Shown here piece after piece: positions 1-11,666 of a stretch of 64,000 nt of DNA; position 1 is the first letter of the stretch; each line of letters opens with the position of its first letter. The notes below the pieces were generated by a model. That model searched no databases and was not told the origin of the DNA. It saw only the letters and a list, made by a program, of their open reading frames with translations. Position numbers and translations under genes: made by a program. Where the stretch lies: the NCBI RefSeq assembly GCF_042453785.1, contig NC_091673.1, positions 5,172,501 through 5,236,500 of the forward strand. The letters run 5' to 3'. The DNA is from Malus domestica (lineage: Eukaryota; Streptophyta; Magnoliopsida; Rosales; Rosaceae).

Positions 1-2065
1 TACCTTCCTGACCTTGCCCTCATCACTGCAAAACAAAACATTTTAGTACATATTACATCACTTACATTCTGCACCATCAACAAGTCGGAGATGCACGAAA
101 GTATAATCATGTATATTTACATATCTGTCATCAGATGTTCATATCATTAGGGATAGACTATCAAACTTAGTACAGTCACAATGAACAAATACTTGTCCCA
201 CTCTGCTTGTCTAGATATCTTAATAATTTCAAAGAGAAAATGAAGACATTTGTATTGAATACCAGATTATTACTGTTCCATATATCACCACATGAGACCA
301 CCGGTTATTGCAGTCACTCAGATTCAATGAATGCTGATTAAGAGAACCATATACAAATAATCCAACACAGGCAACACCACCACTGTTACTGAAATCCATG
401 ATAACACAAAGAAAGGGGGAGAGTGAAGGAGTTACCTTTTCCCCTTATAAGTATCATGGAAAAATTCAAGGGACTCCTTTGAGCCAAGGCTAACCAGGCT
501 TCCAATTTCTGTCACTGATAGCGAGAATACCTACACAAACCAATTGTTGTTTTGCATAATTAATGATCATTATAATTACAAAGTTACAATTATAGTAAGT
601 GGCCATATGCACTTAACAAAAGGTTTTATTAACGGTGGACTGGTATGCGGTAGCCATACACCTCAATGTTTTTAATGGAAGTATTATGTAACGACTAGCC
701 AATAATCAAAGTTATAGGATTTCACAATTTGGAAACAGAGGCTATACAAAGGAAATATTTGACCATTGACATTACTAAAAGTTTTCAGTTCTTATCATTC
801 TTGTAAATTCATTATTCATATGAGCAAACGCAGCATGAATCACCTGCTTTCTGCTCCAGTCATATACACGAACACCTGCTGCTGGAGCAAACTGAAGTAG
901 CACAAAACCTTCCCGGGAAAGTTTGAATGCCCCTGACTGTCCGGGACACCAAACCATCAAAGAACCATAACATATTAACGGTTGAGAAATTATAATCTGG
1001 CCAAAGAACCATATTCTTACAACGAACTAAATAAGGCATCAATCAAATCAAACATACATCCAAGGGGGTGAACTCTGGAGCTTTGGGCTCTACAGTAAGA
1101 GCTGCCTTTCCCTTGTATATCGAGTGACCCACGTAAATCCTAGGTGCCATCCCAGTCACTACACACATAAACCAAACAAATACATTTATGAATCACACTA
1201 TAAAAGGTCGTACCCAGTGCACAAGGCTCCCGCTTTACGCAGGGACTGGGAGAGGTGAATGTCGGCTAGCCTTACCCCATTTATGGAGAGGCTGCTCCCA
1301 AGTCTCGAACCCGAGACCTACCAAATTCTGCCTAGCCATCATTAAACTGGTTCATCAATTTGTAAGCTTTAATCGCTCAATATCCCTGTTTGGTTGCACA
1401 GAAATTAAGTTCCCGTTTGGAACTGCTTCCATAATAAGCACTTCTAATCATGCAGAAAAATTTATTAAAAACCCAAGTGCTTCACAGAGCAGGTGCTTCT
1501 CCCGAAAGCATTTCTACAACCAAGAAGCGCTGTCGATTGTCAGAAAGCACATTTAGAGATTGCATAAACAATCCCAAACCGGCCCTAACTTCAAAATGGT
1601 CAAATTCAACCCTGTCCTTCATGCTAATTGGGCTCCTAATCTAGCCAAACAGCTACACAACACTCAATCAAGTGCAAAATTTTCATGCTTTCTTACTCTT
1701 CATTCGCTCAGCTACATGTAACCAAACAATCCCTTAACTCTATCCATTTCCAAACCATTTTTCTACAGCAGCACAGGATAAAATAGTCCAAGGACAGAGT
1801 AAGTACCTCCGGCGGGAGTTTGCGAAGCAGGAGAAGGCTTGTTCGGGGAAGCGGCGGTGCTGGTTCTCTGCTGGTCGAAATACTCCGACTGGCGACATTT
1901 CAAGGAGAGCCTCTTCGTCGACGAGCTCGGACTCGGAGCGAAGCCGAAGGTGTTGGTGCTGAAAACCCTACCTCTACTGGAGAGCTGCGAAGACAGGAAC
2001 TGGCTAGGGCTTTTGTGAGGGCTTTGTGCTGTCACAGGGGAAGATAGCGAGTGTAGTTTCAGCAT
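1..2065 (-). CDS. WHY1: WHIRLY single-stranded DNA-binding protein, plastid type (partial)
   Basis: Plant WHIRLY proteins bind single-stranded DNA and RNA in plastids and the nucleus, stabilise organelle genomes and act in defence transcription. Exons seen on the minus strand are 1807-2065, 1058-1158, 844-936, 436-530 and 1-25; phases join correctly and the gene continues beyond base 1. The first ~75 residues are rich in Ser, Thr and Arg and look like a plastid transit peptide. The Whirly domain follows: IYVGHSIYKGKAALTVEPKA, then SGAFKLSREGFVLLQFAP, then YDWSRKQVFSLSVTEIGS, then EFFHDTYKGKSDEGKVRK. These match my memory of Arabidopsis WHY1/WHY3 closely; the KGKAALT motif is the one tied to DNA binding and oligomerisation. 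The C-terminal part lies outside the window. The family is certain; WHY1 rather than WHY3 is a guess, though most non-Brassicaceae have one plastid copy. Intron 1 holds a SINE fragment. Confidence 0.93.
1202..1322 (-). repeat. tRNA-derived SINE fragment, copy 1
   Basis: This stretch in the first WHIRLY intron is the reverse complement of part of the SINE at 34111-34273. It includes the B-box-like GGTTCGAGACTTGGGAGC and the 3' tail ending GGGTACGACCTTT, but lacks the A-box end, so it is 5' truncated. The match is near identical over about 120 bases. Confidence 0.8.
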
Positions 2066-2127
2066 CCTGAACACTCTCCCCCTCTCTCTGTGCAACTCTG
2101 TCTCTTCCCCTGTATTATGCTTTAAGG

Positions 2128-2643
2128 AGAAAATTGTAGCACTATTTTCTTAATTTTAACTCAATTTAAACGTTGATATTTTAACTAAAAGAGAAAATTG
2201 CAGCACTAGTCCCAATTGAAGCGTTGGTCTTTTAATTAAAAATTCGTGATTGTTGGTTTCTTGACTCATCCAAATATACACCTATGGTCATTTTTGTAAA
2301 TTCTATCGAAACTTCAATCAAAATTAGTCATGTTGGAATGATTATTGTTACAATTTAGTTAAAGTAGAGTGATCATTTCTTCAATTAGATTAAGGTTGGG
2401 GGATCATTGCTCTAATTGAGCTAAAGTTAATGGGTCATTTCTATTATTTTCTCATTTTTGTTTTTCATATTTGCCTTTTGATTCAACCTCACGTGTGTAG
2501 CACGTATCTTATTTTGACGAAAGTTCTGACGGAGTTAACTTAAAAGACCATAGCTGCACGTTTGATGAGTTAAAAGGGCAATCAGTTGAAAGACCATTGC
2601 TCTAGTCAGTTATAATTAAAGGGATCACTGCTACAATTTTTCT
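2128..2643. mobile_element. Non-autonomous DNA transposon (Mutator-like?), 516 bp
   Basis: The ends are inverted copies: AGAAAATTGTAGCACT at the left and the complement of AGTGATCCCT-type sequence ending CTGCTACAATTTTTCT at the right. Inside are several degenerate repeats of a unit with 'ATCATTGCTCTAATT'. No coding capacity is visible. I could not read a clean target-site duplication, so the superfamily is an inference from the layout of long inverted ends with subterminal repeats. It fills the gap between the WHIRLY start and the next gene, so it may carry regulatory sequence for either. Confidence 0.55.
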
Positions 2644-2896
2644 TGTTTTAAAACAATGGCGGGCCGGATTTTAGGCTGGTTGCTGACGTTTTATTTTTAC
2701 ATTTCGGCCCAAGATGATTAACTAGTGGGCTGGTTGATAATGGCATGCCATGTCGACACATAAGGAGGGGAAGAGGCGCGTGTTGTCTAATTTTCAGCCA
2801 CACGCGAGACGTCAGCGTAGCAACGCGACGCGACTCTCCCACTGTCAAAGCCGCTTGCAGCCTGCAAGGTCTCGGAGCTTTTGTTTTTCATGTCAA

Positions 2897-5639
2897 ATGT
2901 CGTCGCTTTGTTGCTCTGGACTCGCACTGCAATGGAGGCACAGGAGCGTCCGCTTCTTTCTTTTTCTTCGCTCCAACACAAGGACTAGTTGCAGTCGCAG
3001 CAGTATTACGTTCGTGCCCAGAGTCACTTCATCTTCAACCAACGACGACGCCGTCTCAGCCCCCAAACCACCGCAGGTACCCTCTCTCTCTTGAATTTCC
3101 CGGAAAATCTGACTGCATTTTTTTTTTATTGATGGTGTTTTGGGATTGGTATGGCAGTTGGGTTATGATCCTTCCGAAGACTTATTCGGGCTCGAGGCCA
3201 ATTCAAAGCCGAGGTTTGTAAATTTGTAAAATTTCCACCTCATATAATTCCATTTGTTTATAGTATCTCACTCTTATTTCATAATTAACGGACGATATTC
3301 TATTTTAATCTAATCTAAACTACGGAGGTTAACATGACCCGACACACCTTGGACACATGAAATAAAATTCCAACATTGACCCTTGGTGTATCGGGTCGTG
3401 TTGCTGGCACACCTGCTCACTGGAAAATTTCTCGGTAGATAGGGGCACATCCGCTCTAGCTAACGTGGCTGCGCGCACTGTCTGCTTAGATTATGTCTAA
3501 GTTGGCACTTAGACTTAAAAAATGTATCTTAATTTCAGGAATGTTAGTCTGGGTGCGCGCAAACCAAGGTCGTGGTTTGGTCCAAACGGGCAGTATATCA
3601 GGGAGCTGCCTTGCCCGAGTTGCCGGGGGAGGGGATATACTCCTTGTTCGGAGTGTGGTATAGAAAGGTCCAGATCAGATTGTTCACAGTGTGTTGGGAA
3701 GGTTTGTGCTTTTTCTAAAGCTTATTGTGCAGAGTTGCTTATAGATAAGATAATGTGCTATTTTGCTGTTGGTTATCGGTTCGGACATTATTGTTCTTGA
3801 ATCTGTTATCTTTCGTTTGCTTCGGTTAGATGATTAAGAATGTGCTATAGCTATGAATACAGCATAAGGCATTGATTTTCAAGGGAAACTCGACGCGTTA
3901 ACCTTTCACTTATCGTAACAGGGCATAATGACTTGTCGTCAGTGTTCGGGAGAGTGTGTCATATGGGAAGAGTCGATTGATGAACGACCATGGGAGAAAG
4001 CCCGCTCAATGTAACTTCTTAGCCTTCCTACTTTATCTTGCACTCTTGGTTTGTTTTCCATATTCTATATTTTCTGCCGTGCTGTTCCTTGTATTTAGTA
4101 CCTAGTTTATAACAATTTAATCACTACCTTTTTTATCTGGTCATTTTAGTTAGACTTTAGTTTCGGAAATGATGTCTTAAACCGAAAGATTGACATGATC
4201 ACCGAAGCAAGTATTTCTACCTAAATTTTGCTTCGTATTTATTTTCAAGTATTTTCTTCTGTTTAGCTTTTACATGTCAAGTATTTTGAGTTCCTTCATG
4301 ATGCAGTGTAATTTTGGATTTCTTATTTTAACTTTTCCCGCTCCCAGTTCTCCGCTCAGAGTGAAGGAAGATGATGAAGTTGACAATTTAGACATAAAGC
4401 TAGTAAAGAGAAAATCGAAGCGAGTGTACCAATCACCACCACCTGAAGTTGGACTGAAGATCAGCCGGTCTCTAAAAGTTAGTTTATCCGCTTCAACCTT
4501 ACCAGAAATGTTGCATGTAAATTGGATGACATGAATACGTGATCTTTCACGTATTAATTGCAACCTAGAGCTATAACTATATATGATACCTGCAATTTTT
4601 AGCTATCAGAACTCTACAGACGCTTGTTATTGTTATTGGCTTGATGCTCGGTTTTGCAATTGGTATATTAGTTCATAAACTGTTACTTAATAGAGGACAC
4701 GGCATAAATATTGAGTTCCATATCATGAATTTAATCTTCTTTGTCTAGTTGGATGATTGCAGAGTCTGAATGCCAAAACCGGTCTATTTAGTAAGAGAAT
4801 GAAGATCATCCATCGCGATCCTATGCTTCATGCTCAAAGAGTGGCTGCAATTAAGGTCCAGATTTTAAGATTAAGTACTTTTGGGAACTTCCAATATTTA
4901 ACTTTGATGAATTTTGTGCTCAAACATTCATTTCGAACTTCAAAATAAAGAGGATTTAATTGCATTGGTTTTATATGTATTGCAGAAAGCCAAAGGAACT
5001 GCTGCAGCAAGAAAGCATACTTCGGAGGCTTTAAAAGCTTTCTTTAGTGACCCAGAAAACCGTCGCAAAAGGAGCATTTCCATGACGGGTAAGTTCTCAT
5101 ACTCCATTGTAGATTTACTGTTGGTAGTTTGTCACTGAATCTGCATACTAGGATTACATCCACTGTTTAGTACAGGCACATTTTGTAACCTTATTTTCCA
5201 TCTGTTCTATTGCCTTCTTCCGCAGAATGCGGGAATGTAAGCGTATGCAACAGGCTTTGACTGGAATCTGTTTCCCTTCTGCGATGCAGGAGTAAAATTT
5301 TACTGCCGAAACTGCGGACGCGAGGGGCATAGAAGACACTACTGTCCAGAATTAAAGGGTGGTTTGATAAATAGACAGTTCACCTGTGGCGTTTGCGGCG
5401 AAAAGGGCCATAACAGAAGAACCTGTCCAAAGTCGAGGTTGATGAGCAGTCACAAAAGCGGGGTTAGAAGACATCACCACTGCAAGATATGTGGTCAAAG
5501 AGGCCATAATCGCAGGACATGCCCCAAACTTATTGGGGCGAAGGTCAAGCTTGGCAGCAGAAGAACATACAAGTGCAGGATGTGCCAAGAGAATGGGCAT
5601 AATAGTAGGACATGTCCTAATAGATTTGTATCTTCCTGA
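2897..5639 (+). CDS. Zinc-knuckle (4x CCHC) protein with DnaJ-like cysteine cluster
   Basis: No precise function is known to me. Exons 2897-3076, 3158-3213, 3539-3701, 3922-4010, 4348-4477, 4763-4855, 4986-5088 and 5290-5639 join in phase to 387 aa. Residues 1-60 are Arg/Ser-rich and resemble an organelle transit peptide. A cysteine cluster follows (CPSCRGRGYTPCSECG, CSQCVGKGIMTCRQCSGEC), like the zinc region of DnaJ. A basic stretch around AARKHTSEALKAFFSDPENR resembles the NUMOD3 DNA-binding motif. The C-terminus has four CX2CX4HX4C knuckles: CRNCGREGHRRHYC, CGVCGEKGHNRRTC, CKICGQRGHNRRTC and CRMCQENGHNSRTC. The protein probably binds RNA or single-stranded DNA, perhaps in plastids or mitochondria. 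An in-frame ATG at 2750 would add 49 residues; I prefer 2897 because translation from there begins directly with a transit-like sequence. Confidence 0.85.
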
Positions 5640-5862
5640 AAACATTGTTCACCATTCAGAAGAAATTAAAGCAATTAACGTTGTGCCTTTCCCAGAAAAA
5701 AATCCACAATGAAATACTATGAAACATGCCAATGCGAGACGTGGGTTGTATCAGTTTGTCAAGATCATCTTCTTGTAAATTAGTGGAAATTAAGTAGTCT
5801 AGAATATCGTCTCACACTCATGATGGTATTTAATGTTAAGCTGATGCTCTGCATCACTTAAG

Positions 5863-6092
5863 AGCTTGTTTGAATGTGTTTTTAAAATGACTGAAAGTGT
5901 TTTTAGTGAAAATGTTTTTGAAACTAATCCTTAGTAAAAATCCAAGTGAATCCTGAAAAAGCACTTTAAGTGCTTCATGTAAGAAGCATATATCTGATGC
6001 TTCTTCCAAAAGGCACTTAAAGTGCTTTTAGAACCCAAAATCAATTTCATCAAAAACGATTTTAGTCATTTTAAAAGCACATCCAAACGAGT
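5863..6092. mobile_element. MITE, about 230 bp
   Basis: The left arm (CTTGTTTGAATGTGTTTTTAA...) is an imperfect inverted copy of the right arm (...TTAAAAGCACATCCAAACGAG) over about 50 bases. The middle holds a further palindrome built from AAAAGCACTT and AAGTGCTT words. It has no coding capacity. A target-site duplication could not be read with confidence. The element lies just after the zinc-knuckle gene and probably touches its 3' flank. Confidence 0.65.
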
Positions 6093-6673
6093 CATAAGAT
6101 TACTTGGATAGGACCAACCTAGTCCCAAGTGGTTTTGAATATACAAATTGGGCCAAGTAAGCACAAGGCTCATGTCACTTATTGCGTCTATAAATTTATA
6201 AAATAAGGAAAATGAGATTCAAGCACTTATTTTATTTCTTATAGATCTTTGTTAATTTTTATGCATTTAATTTCTTCAATTTATTCGATTGGTAGAAAAT
6301 TGAGAAGGATGTGTGAAAAGTAAAAATGAGTATTTGTAGCTACTTTGTACTACGGTCTAATAATGTTATTCTTCACTCGTAAGTGAGAAGTCTTATGTTT
6401 TGAACCTTATTATTATTAGTCCCTTGTGAAGCTAAACATTTTTGTTAACAAAAAAAAAAATGTATTTGTATGGTGGTATCCTAAACACAATACCTAAAAA
6501 GAACAAAGCGTCCTACGAAACGACGTCGCGGGGCATAGAAAAAGGTCAAGGTCGGTTGTCTCATCAATAAATACGCCGTCGTTTAAACAAGAGCTTCCCC
6601 TACCCCCAATTTGCACCCAAAAAATCCACTCTCCTCACCTTCCTGCACTTTGTGATCGAACACGAACTCCGCC
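6093..6673. other. Intergenic region upstream of the DUF1664 gene
   Basis: This is AT-rich DNA followed near 6510-6660 by a more GC-rich, pyrimidine-rich leader ending at the ATG at 6674. It presumably holds the promoter and 5' UTR of the DUF1664 gene. I see no RNA gene or repeat in it, apart from a run of A at 6450-6460. Confidence 0.4.
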
Positions 6674-9600
6674 ATGGCTATGCAGAGCGGAATAGGGGTT
6701 TCCAAGATCCTGATCTTAGCTGGGGCAGGTACTTATCCCTCGCCCGTATTCTGTGTTTTTCTTACTGGGTCTGTTTGGTTGCGGAGTTAGCTGTATTCGA
6801 TCTGAGTGATTGGTTGTTCTCCGCGCAGGGTATACTGGCACCATCCTTCTTAAGAACGGTAAATTATCCGAGCTGCTCGGTGAACTTCAGGTACTGTTTT
6901 ATCTTGTTTGTTTTCTGCTTATTTAGTGGTAAAATCAAATTTATGATCTTTTTTTAAATGTTTATTTGTCATTGTTTACTTGGGTCGGAGTGGATTGGTG
7001 TTGGGGAAAAGGGGTTTGATCGTTTTGGTAATTTTGTTTGTTTATTTGGGAGTTCGTGTTTGGTTGCTGATAAAATTTGATGGATTTTGGCGTTTGTTTG
7101 TGGTTTGGTGGCAGTCATTGTTGAATGGATCCGGGGAACACGCAGACGGTGACTATGACTCCCTCACAGCACAGGTATTGTGGGAATTGGTGTAAGTTAG
7201 TATGGAATGATGTTTTCTTGTGTCTAATTTGTTCGTATGGTTATGAAGTTTCCTGTTTGATTATCTTTTAGATTAGCCGAATGACAGCTGAGATCAGGCA
7301 AATTGGCTCGTCGCGTGGCGGGGGAACGGTTTTTGTGAATGGGAACGGTAGCCAAATTGGTATCTCACTTTTCTCGCTGGTGCTTCTAATAAATTCTTCG
7401 GTTGCTTTGTGTTTTCTTCCTTCTGTGTATTCAAACTTAATTAATGCATGGCCATGCCCCTTATTTTGGGTTCAAGTTGCTACAACTATTCGTATATGCG
7501 TTATGCAGTTCCTAATACAAAAGAAACAATTTCGAAGTGGTTCTCTTTTTCCTTTTCATTGAAATTCTTGTTTTTCTTTTCAGGTAATATGACATCACTA
7601 ATAATGCCAGCAGCTACCTTGGGAGCAGTGGGTTATGGATACATGTGGTGGAAGGTATGCAGATTATATGGATATGTTTATATTATTTCTTCAGTCATTT
7701 CCTTGAGTTATTTTTTTCTTGAGTAAACTAATATTTTTCTCTTCGCAAATGTTTAGGGTCTAAAATTCTCAGATATGATGTATGTGACAAAGCGTGGTAT
7801 GGCTACTGCTGTTGAGAACTTGACTAAAAATCTGGATAACGTGAAGGAGGCTGTTGCTGTAAGTTTTCCGTTGTCTGTGACAAAAAAGAAAATCCTATGT
7901 TGTGTGAAGTTGTATTAAGGAGATCATAGTTGTTCCCAAATCAACTTGGCTTGCAGAACTCATATATATATATATATATATTAATGGATACAATTCAACT
8001 GTATTTAATTTTCTTATGCTGGACAGAAAGCAAAGAAGCACCTGACGCAGAGGATTCAGCATGTGGATGACAAAATGGCGGAGCAAAATGAGCTCTCAAG
8101 GTCAATTAAGGAAGATGTATGTCCTTTACTGCATATTGAACCCTTAACTCATAGATTTAAAAAAATACATATTAATTTTCATGTTTGAATGAGGCTGATT
8201 CTTGTTAGATTTCCACAAGTAGTGAGCAAGCAATAACTTTTGATATGATCAGTGTTGATTTATAGAGAATAATTTTTCACAGATGGTTTTTGGGGGTGTA
8301 TTTAGCTATTCGCTATCCATAGTGTGATGCGTGATGTCTTAACTGTACACATTTCAGTATTTAACAAGCCCTATCCAATTTAACCTTAGATGTATGGTAT
8401 TTGTACTTTCTTTAGTATCATATGGATATTTTCTGATCAGTAATATCATATGGCATTCTTTTTATTACTGTACATTAGATATATATATTATACTTTCTTG
8501 TTAACGTCATCTCTATATTTGTTTACAACTTGTGAAACAGGTTGCTGGAGTGCAACATTCTCTTACTGATATTGACTATGACTTGAGTAGATTGCAGAGC
8601 ATGGTTTCTGGTTTGGTGAGTTCTCCTTCGAGATTATGTTGGTTTAGGTCAATTTTTTACCTCTCCTTTTTAAGCACACACGTTTTCATTTTCCCTCTCT
8701 TCATGATGCACACACATTTTTCTTTTCCCTTATGTACTCGTTGTCCTTTACATATCTATTTCTCTATCAGGCACACATTATATTTGAATTAGTAGTAACT
8801 TGTTTTCCGTTTCCCATTCTCAGGATCATAAGATGGGTTCTCTTGAACAAAAGCAGGTAAAACAGCTTTACTTCTAGTGGAATAGTTGAGCCATGATTAA
8901 TTGATGAGAAATTATAGAATTTGTTTTTTAGGGATGACATGCTTGATCTTAATTTTTATTGTGCATAACCTGGCTCTTTCTTCATCTTTAAAACTGATAC
9001 TAACTAGTTGTAAGTCAAATTTGTTTTCACTTTGGAGAACTTTGAGTGGTTCTTGCATTTAGTTCAGTACATACGTCACCCATTTGTCTGCTTGAGGTCG
9101 TACTTACAGTCTTACATAAATATGTTGTGCAGGATCTTGCAAATCTTGGTGTTATCTACCTGGTCAATTTTGTCGATGGAAAAAAAGTTGAAATGCCTAA
9201 AACTCTGCAGGTTTGTACCCATTCATGGATTTATAATATCTTTTGACTATAAGAAAATGAAAAAATAAATTAAAATTGTGTTCAGTGTATCAAAGTTACC
9301 TTTAATTAGTAAGATCATATCGTAGTCAAAGTTAATGTGGCAACGGGAACATCTGATATTGTTGATCTACCTGTTATCAATTTCAAAGCAGCATAGTGAC
9401 TGCAAAGTTACTTTTTTCGTGCTGCCCTTTATCTTTTACTGTGGTCCTGTACTTAATTAGTAATACCACCTGGATGGTGTATTTTTTCCACTTGCAGAAG
9501 CAACTTGAAAACTCTGGGAAGTCACGTGGTCGTTTACTCTCATATTCAGATACTTCAGGCCTGATGGTTTGTTTTTGAGAATCCCTTTTCTTCTGGTTGT

Positions 9601-10688
9601 TGATTATATGCTAGTTGGAAATATTGCAGAGGACTTGATATTTATTTGTTATTATTATTTGTGGTTGATAAAAGCGTGTAATAATGTAAGGCGGTTGATC
9701 CCTTTGTTTTCCTGAAAAACAGAGAGTAACCTATGGCAATTAAATGCCAAATTAGTGCATTTACGAAGCAAGATGCTTTAGTTTTGCATTCTCTTTGTTT
9801 CCATTTCATTTTACACCACAACTTTGGGAGCGAGGAAAGAGGTCAAATATGGCTTCCTTTCAAGCTATTCCCAAGTAGCTACTGAAAATCATAGGTCTTT
9901 CAGTTTTTCCCGTTTCCTGCAAAATGTCTTTAGTTTAAATTGGAGGATGAGTTGGTCATGTTGTTTTATTTGGCTTGAAAAATGACATTACCATGTAAGC
10001 CACTGGAATCTTGATAGCTAAAGCATTAATATCTGCTACTTAATTGTAATTCGTTCCACTTTCTTGCAGGGTCTTAAAGAAATTGCGGACTCTCTGTCTG
10101 AAACATTAAATCCATCAACTGATGCTATTGTGAAAGATGATACTGAAATGACAGGAGAGTATCAGAAGAATAACCTAATAAGGTTGGAATAAAAACTCTA
10201 TTATCTAGTATTTGCATCATTCTTGAACAGTGTAATGGCTATCAGTCTGTTTGTATCCATATCTGATGCCTTCGACTGAGATTACCAAGCAATATTAGCC
10301 ATACTTATTTTGGACTTAGCTCCTTTTAGTTTCTCGTATCTCTGGGGGAGAGAACTGCATTTTATTCCTTTTCGTGTGTTTAATTTTAACTGCTGTGAAC
10401 TATCTTGGGTGGCCGTTGGTAATTAACATTTAGTTTGAGACAATATCATGTTACCTGAGGGCTGATTGTAGATATTGATTTAGGATTCAATCCCGCCTTG
10501 TATCTATAAGGTAGCTAGAGCCTAGATTAATGATCTGGGGCAGTCCTATGGATAGAGTGCATGCATCCTGTTGATATTCATAGGTCTCAGTTTCAGAACT
10601 GACATGCATGAACTTTATCCTGTTGAGCGTCGATTGATATTCTTCCGTTGTATGCTATTTTTGCAGGTCAGTGTCAACCAGGTGTTGA
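6674..10688 (+). CDS. DUF1664 family protein (membrane anchor plus coiled coil)
   Basis: The thirteen exons are 6674-6728, 6829-6890, 7115-7174, 7272-7359, 7584-7654, 7757-7858, 8027-8116, 8541-8615, 8824-8856, 9133-9210, 9498-9566, 10070-10182 and 10667-10688. They join in frame to 305 aa. The start MAMQSGIGVSKILILAGAGY is a short hydrophobic anchor. A second hydrophobic segment (MTSLIMPAATLGAVGYGYMW) lies near residues 94-113. After it comes a long heptad-rich region (KHLTQRIQHVDDKMAEQNE, SLTDIDYDLSRLQSMVSGL). This layout is that of plant DUF1664 proteins, sometimes annotated wrongly as bZIP factors; no basic DNA-binding region is seen. Its role is unknown. It may be an organelle membrane protein that oligomerises through the coiled coil. 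The last exon encodes only seven residues. Confidence 0.9.
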
Positions 10689-11666
10689 TTGCAATATTCT
10701 AAAGACGATGGCTGCGTCGCCATGTTTCAATGTTATGTAGTCATAACTCATGAGAGACAACTAGGTTTATTTGGTCCAGTTGTCCAAGTTTGATGTACAA
10801 AATCTCAGCAACCGCGGAGTTGTTTCACATTTATGTATTTAGATGTTTTATTTCTGAAGTTTCGGATCACGGAGAGATGAAGTAAATATTACAGTGGAGC
10901 TTAGTAACCTTATTTTGTTGGCTTAAATGAAAGCGTAGTGTTCAAGTACAAATTTCTTGTTCTTTCGGTGTTGCCGCTATGCAGTTGCTTAGTTCATATT
11001 AGTGTTACTTTCAATATCTCGATTTGTCCTTATTTTTCTGCTGATTTGAAAAATTAGGACTCACTTGTATTCACCTCAACCCTTTTTCTCTCCCTCTGAT
11101 TCATCTAATGTCTTTTCAATCGTGCAAGGAGCTTGCCCTCCGTTAATTGCATTGTTCTGTGCACCTGAGATCTCGAGTTTGAATCTCTACTCCCTCAATA
11201 TCATGACACGTATGTAGCCACAACTTCCAATTCGAAAAATCTCAAAACCCACATTTTAGTGGTTGAAGAAGAGCTGTCACGTAACTGGAATTAATTAAGT
11301 TGCCTAGAGCAGTGTATCTAGTATCTATCATCTTCGACAATAATTCACATCTCTCTTCTCGTAAAATACGTTGGAGTTATAAAACTAAAAGTGGAGAAGA
11401 AGAAACAAAAGACGGAAATTAAAAGGCTTGCATTTATCTTTAATGTTCTTGGTGGGGTAATATTTAACCCAAACCCTATCTTACAGATCAAAGTAAACCA
11501 CTAAAACTGATATCCCTTGTTATTTCTTTATATTCCCAGTGCCTCTGCATCATATGGAAAAATCCAGGGATTTATTAACACCAACTCCATCTAACAGTCA
11601 GAAGAAGCGAAATCGAAACGATCTAGCTGGAGTTTTATGAGTGATTTAACTAAAACTAAAGTTAAA
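10689..11666. other. 3' flanks between two convergent genes
   Basis: This holds the 3' UTR of the DUF1664 gene (probably to about 10980) and of the AP2 gene on the opposite strand. I see no further gene, tRNA or clear transposon. Confidence 0.4.

Noticed and set aside
7895-8086. Minus-strand frame within the DUF1664 gene
   Set aside because: It covers an intron with a TA tract and part of a sense exon with a well-supported frame, and has no motif of its own.
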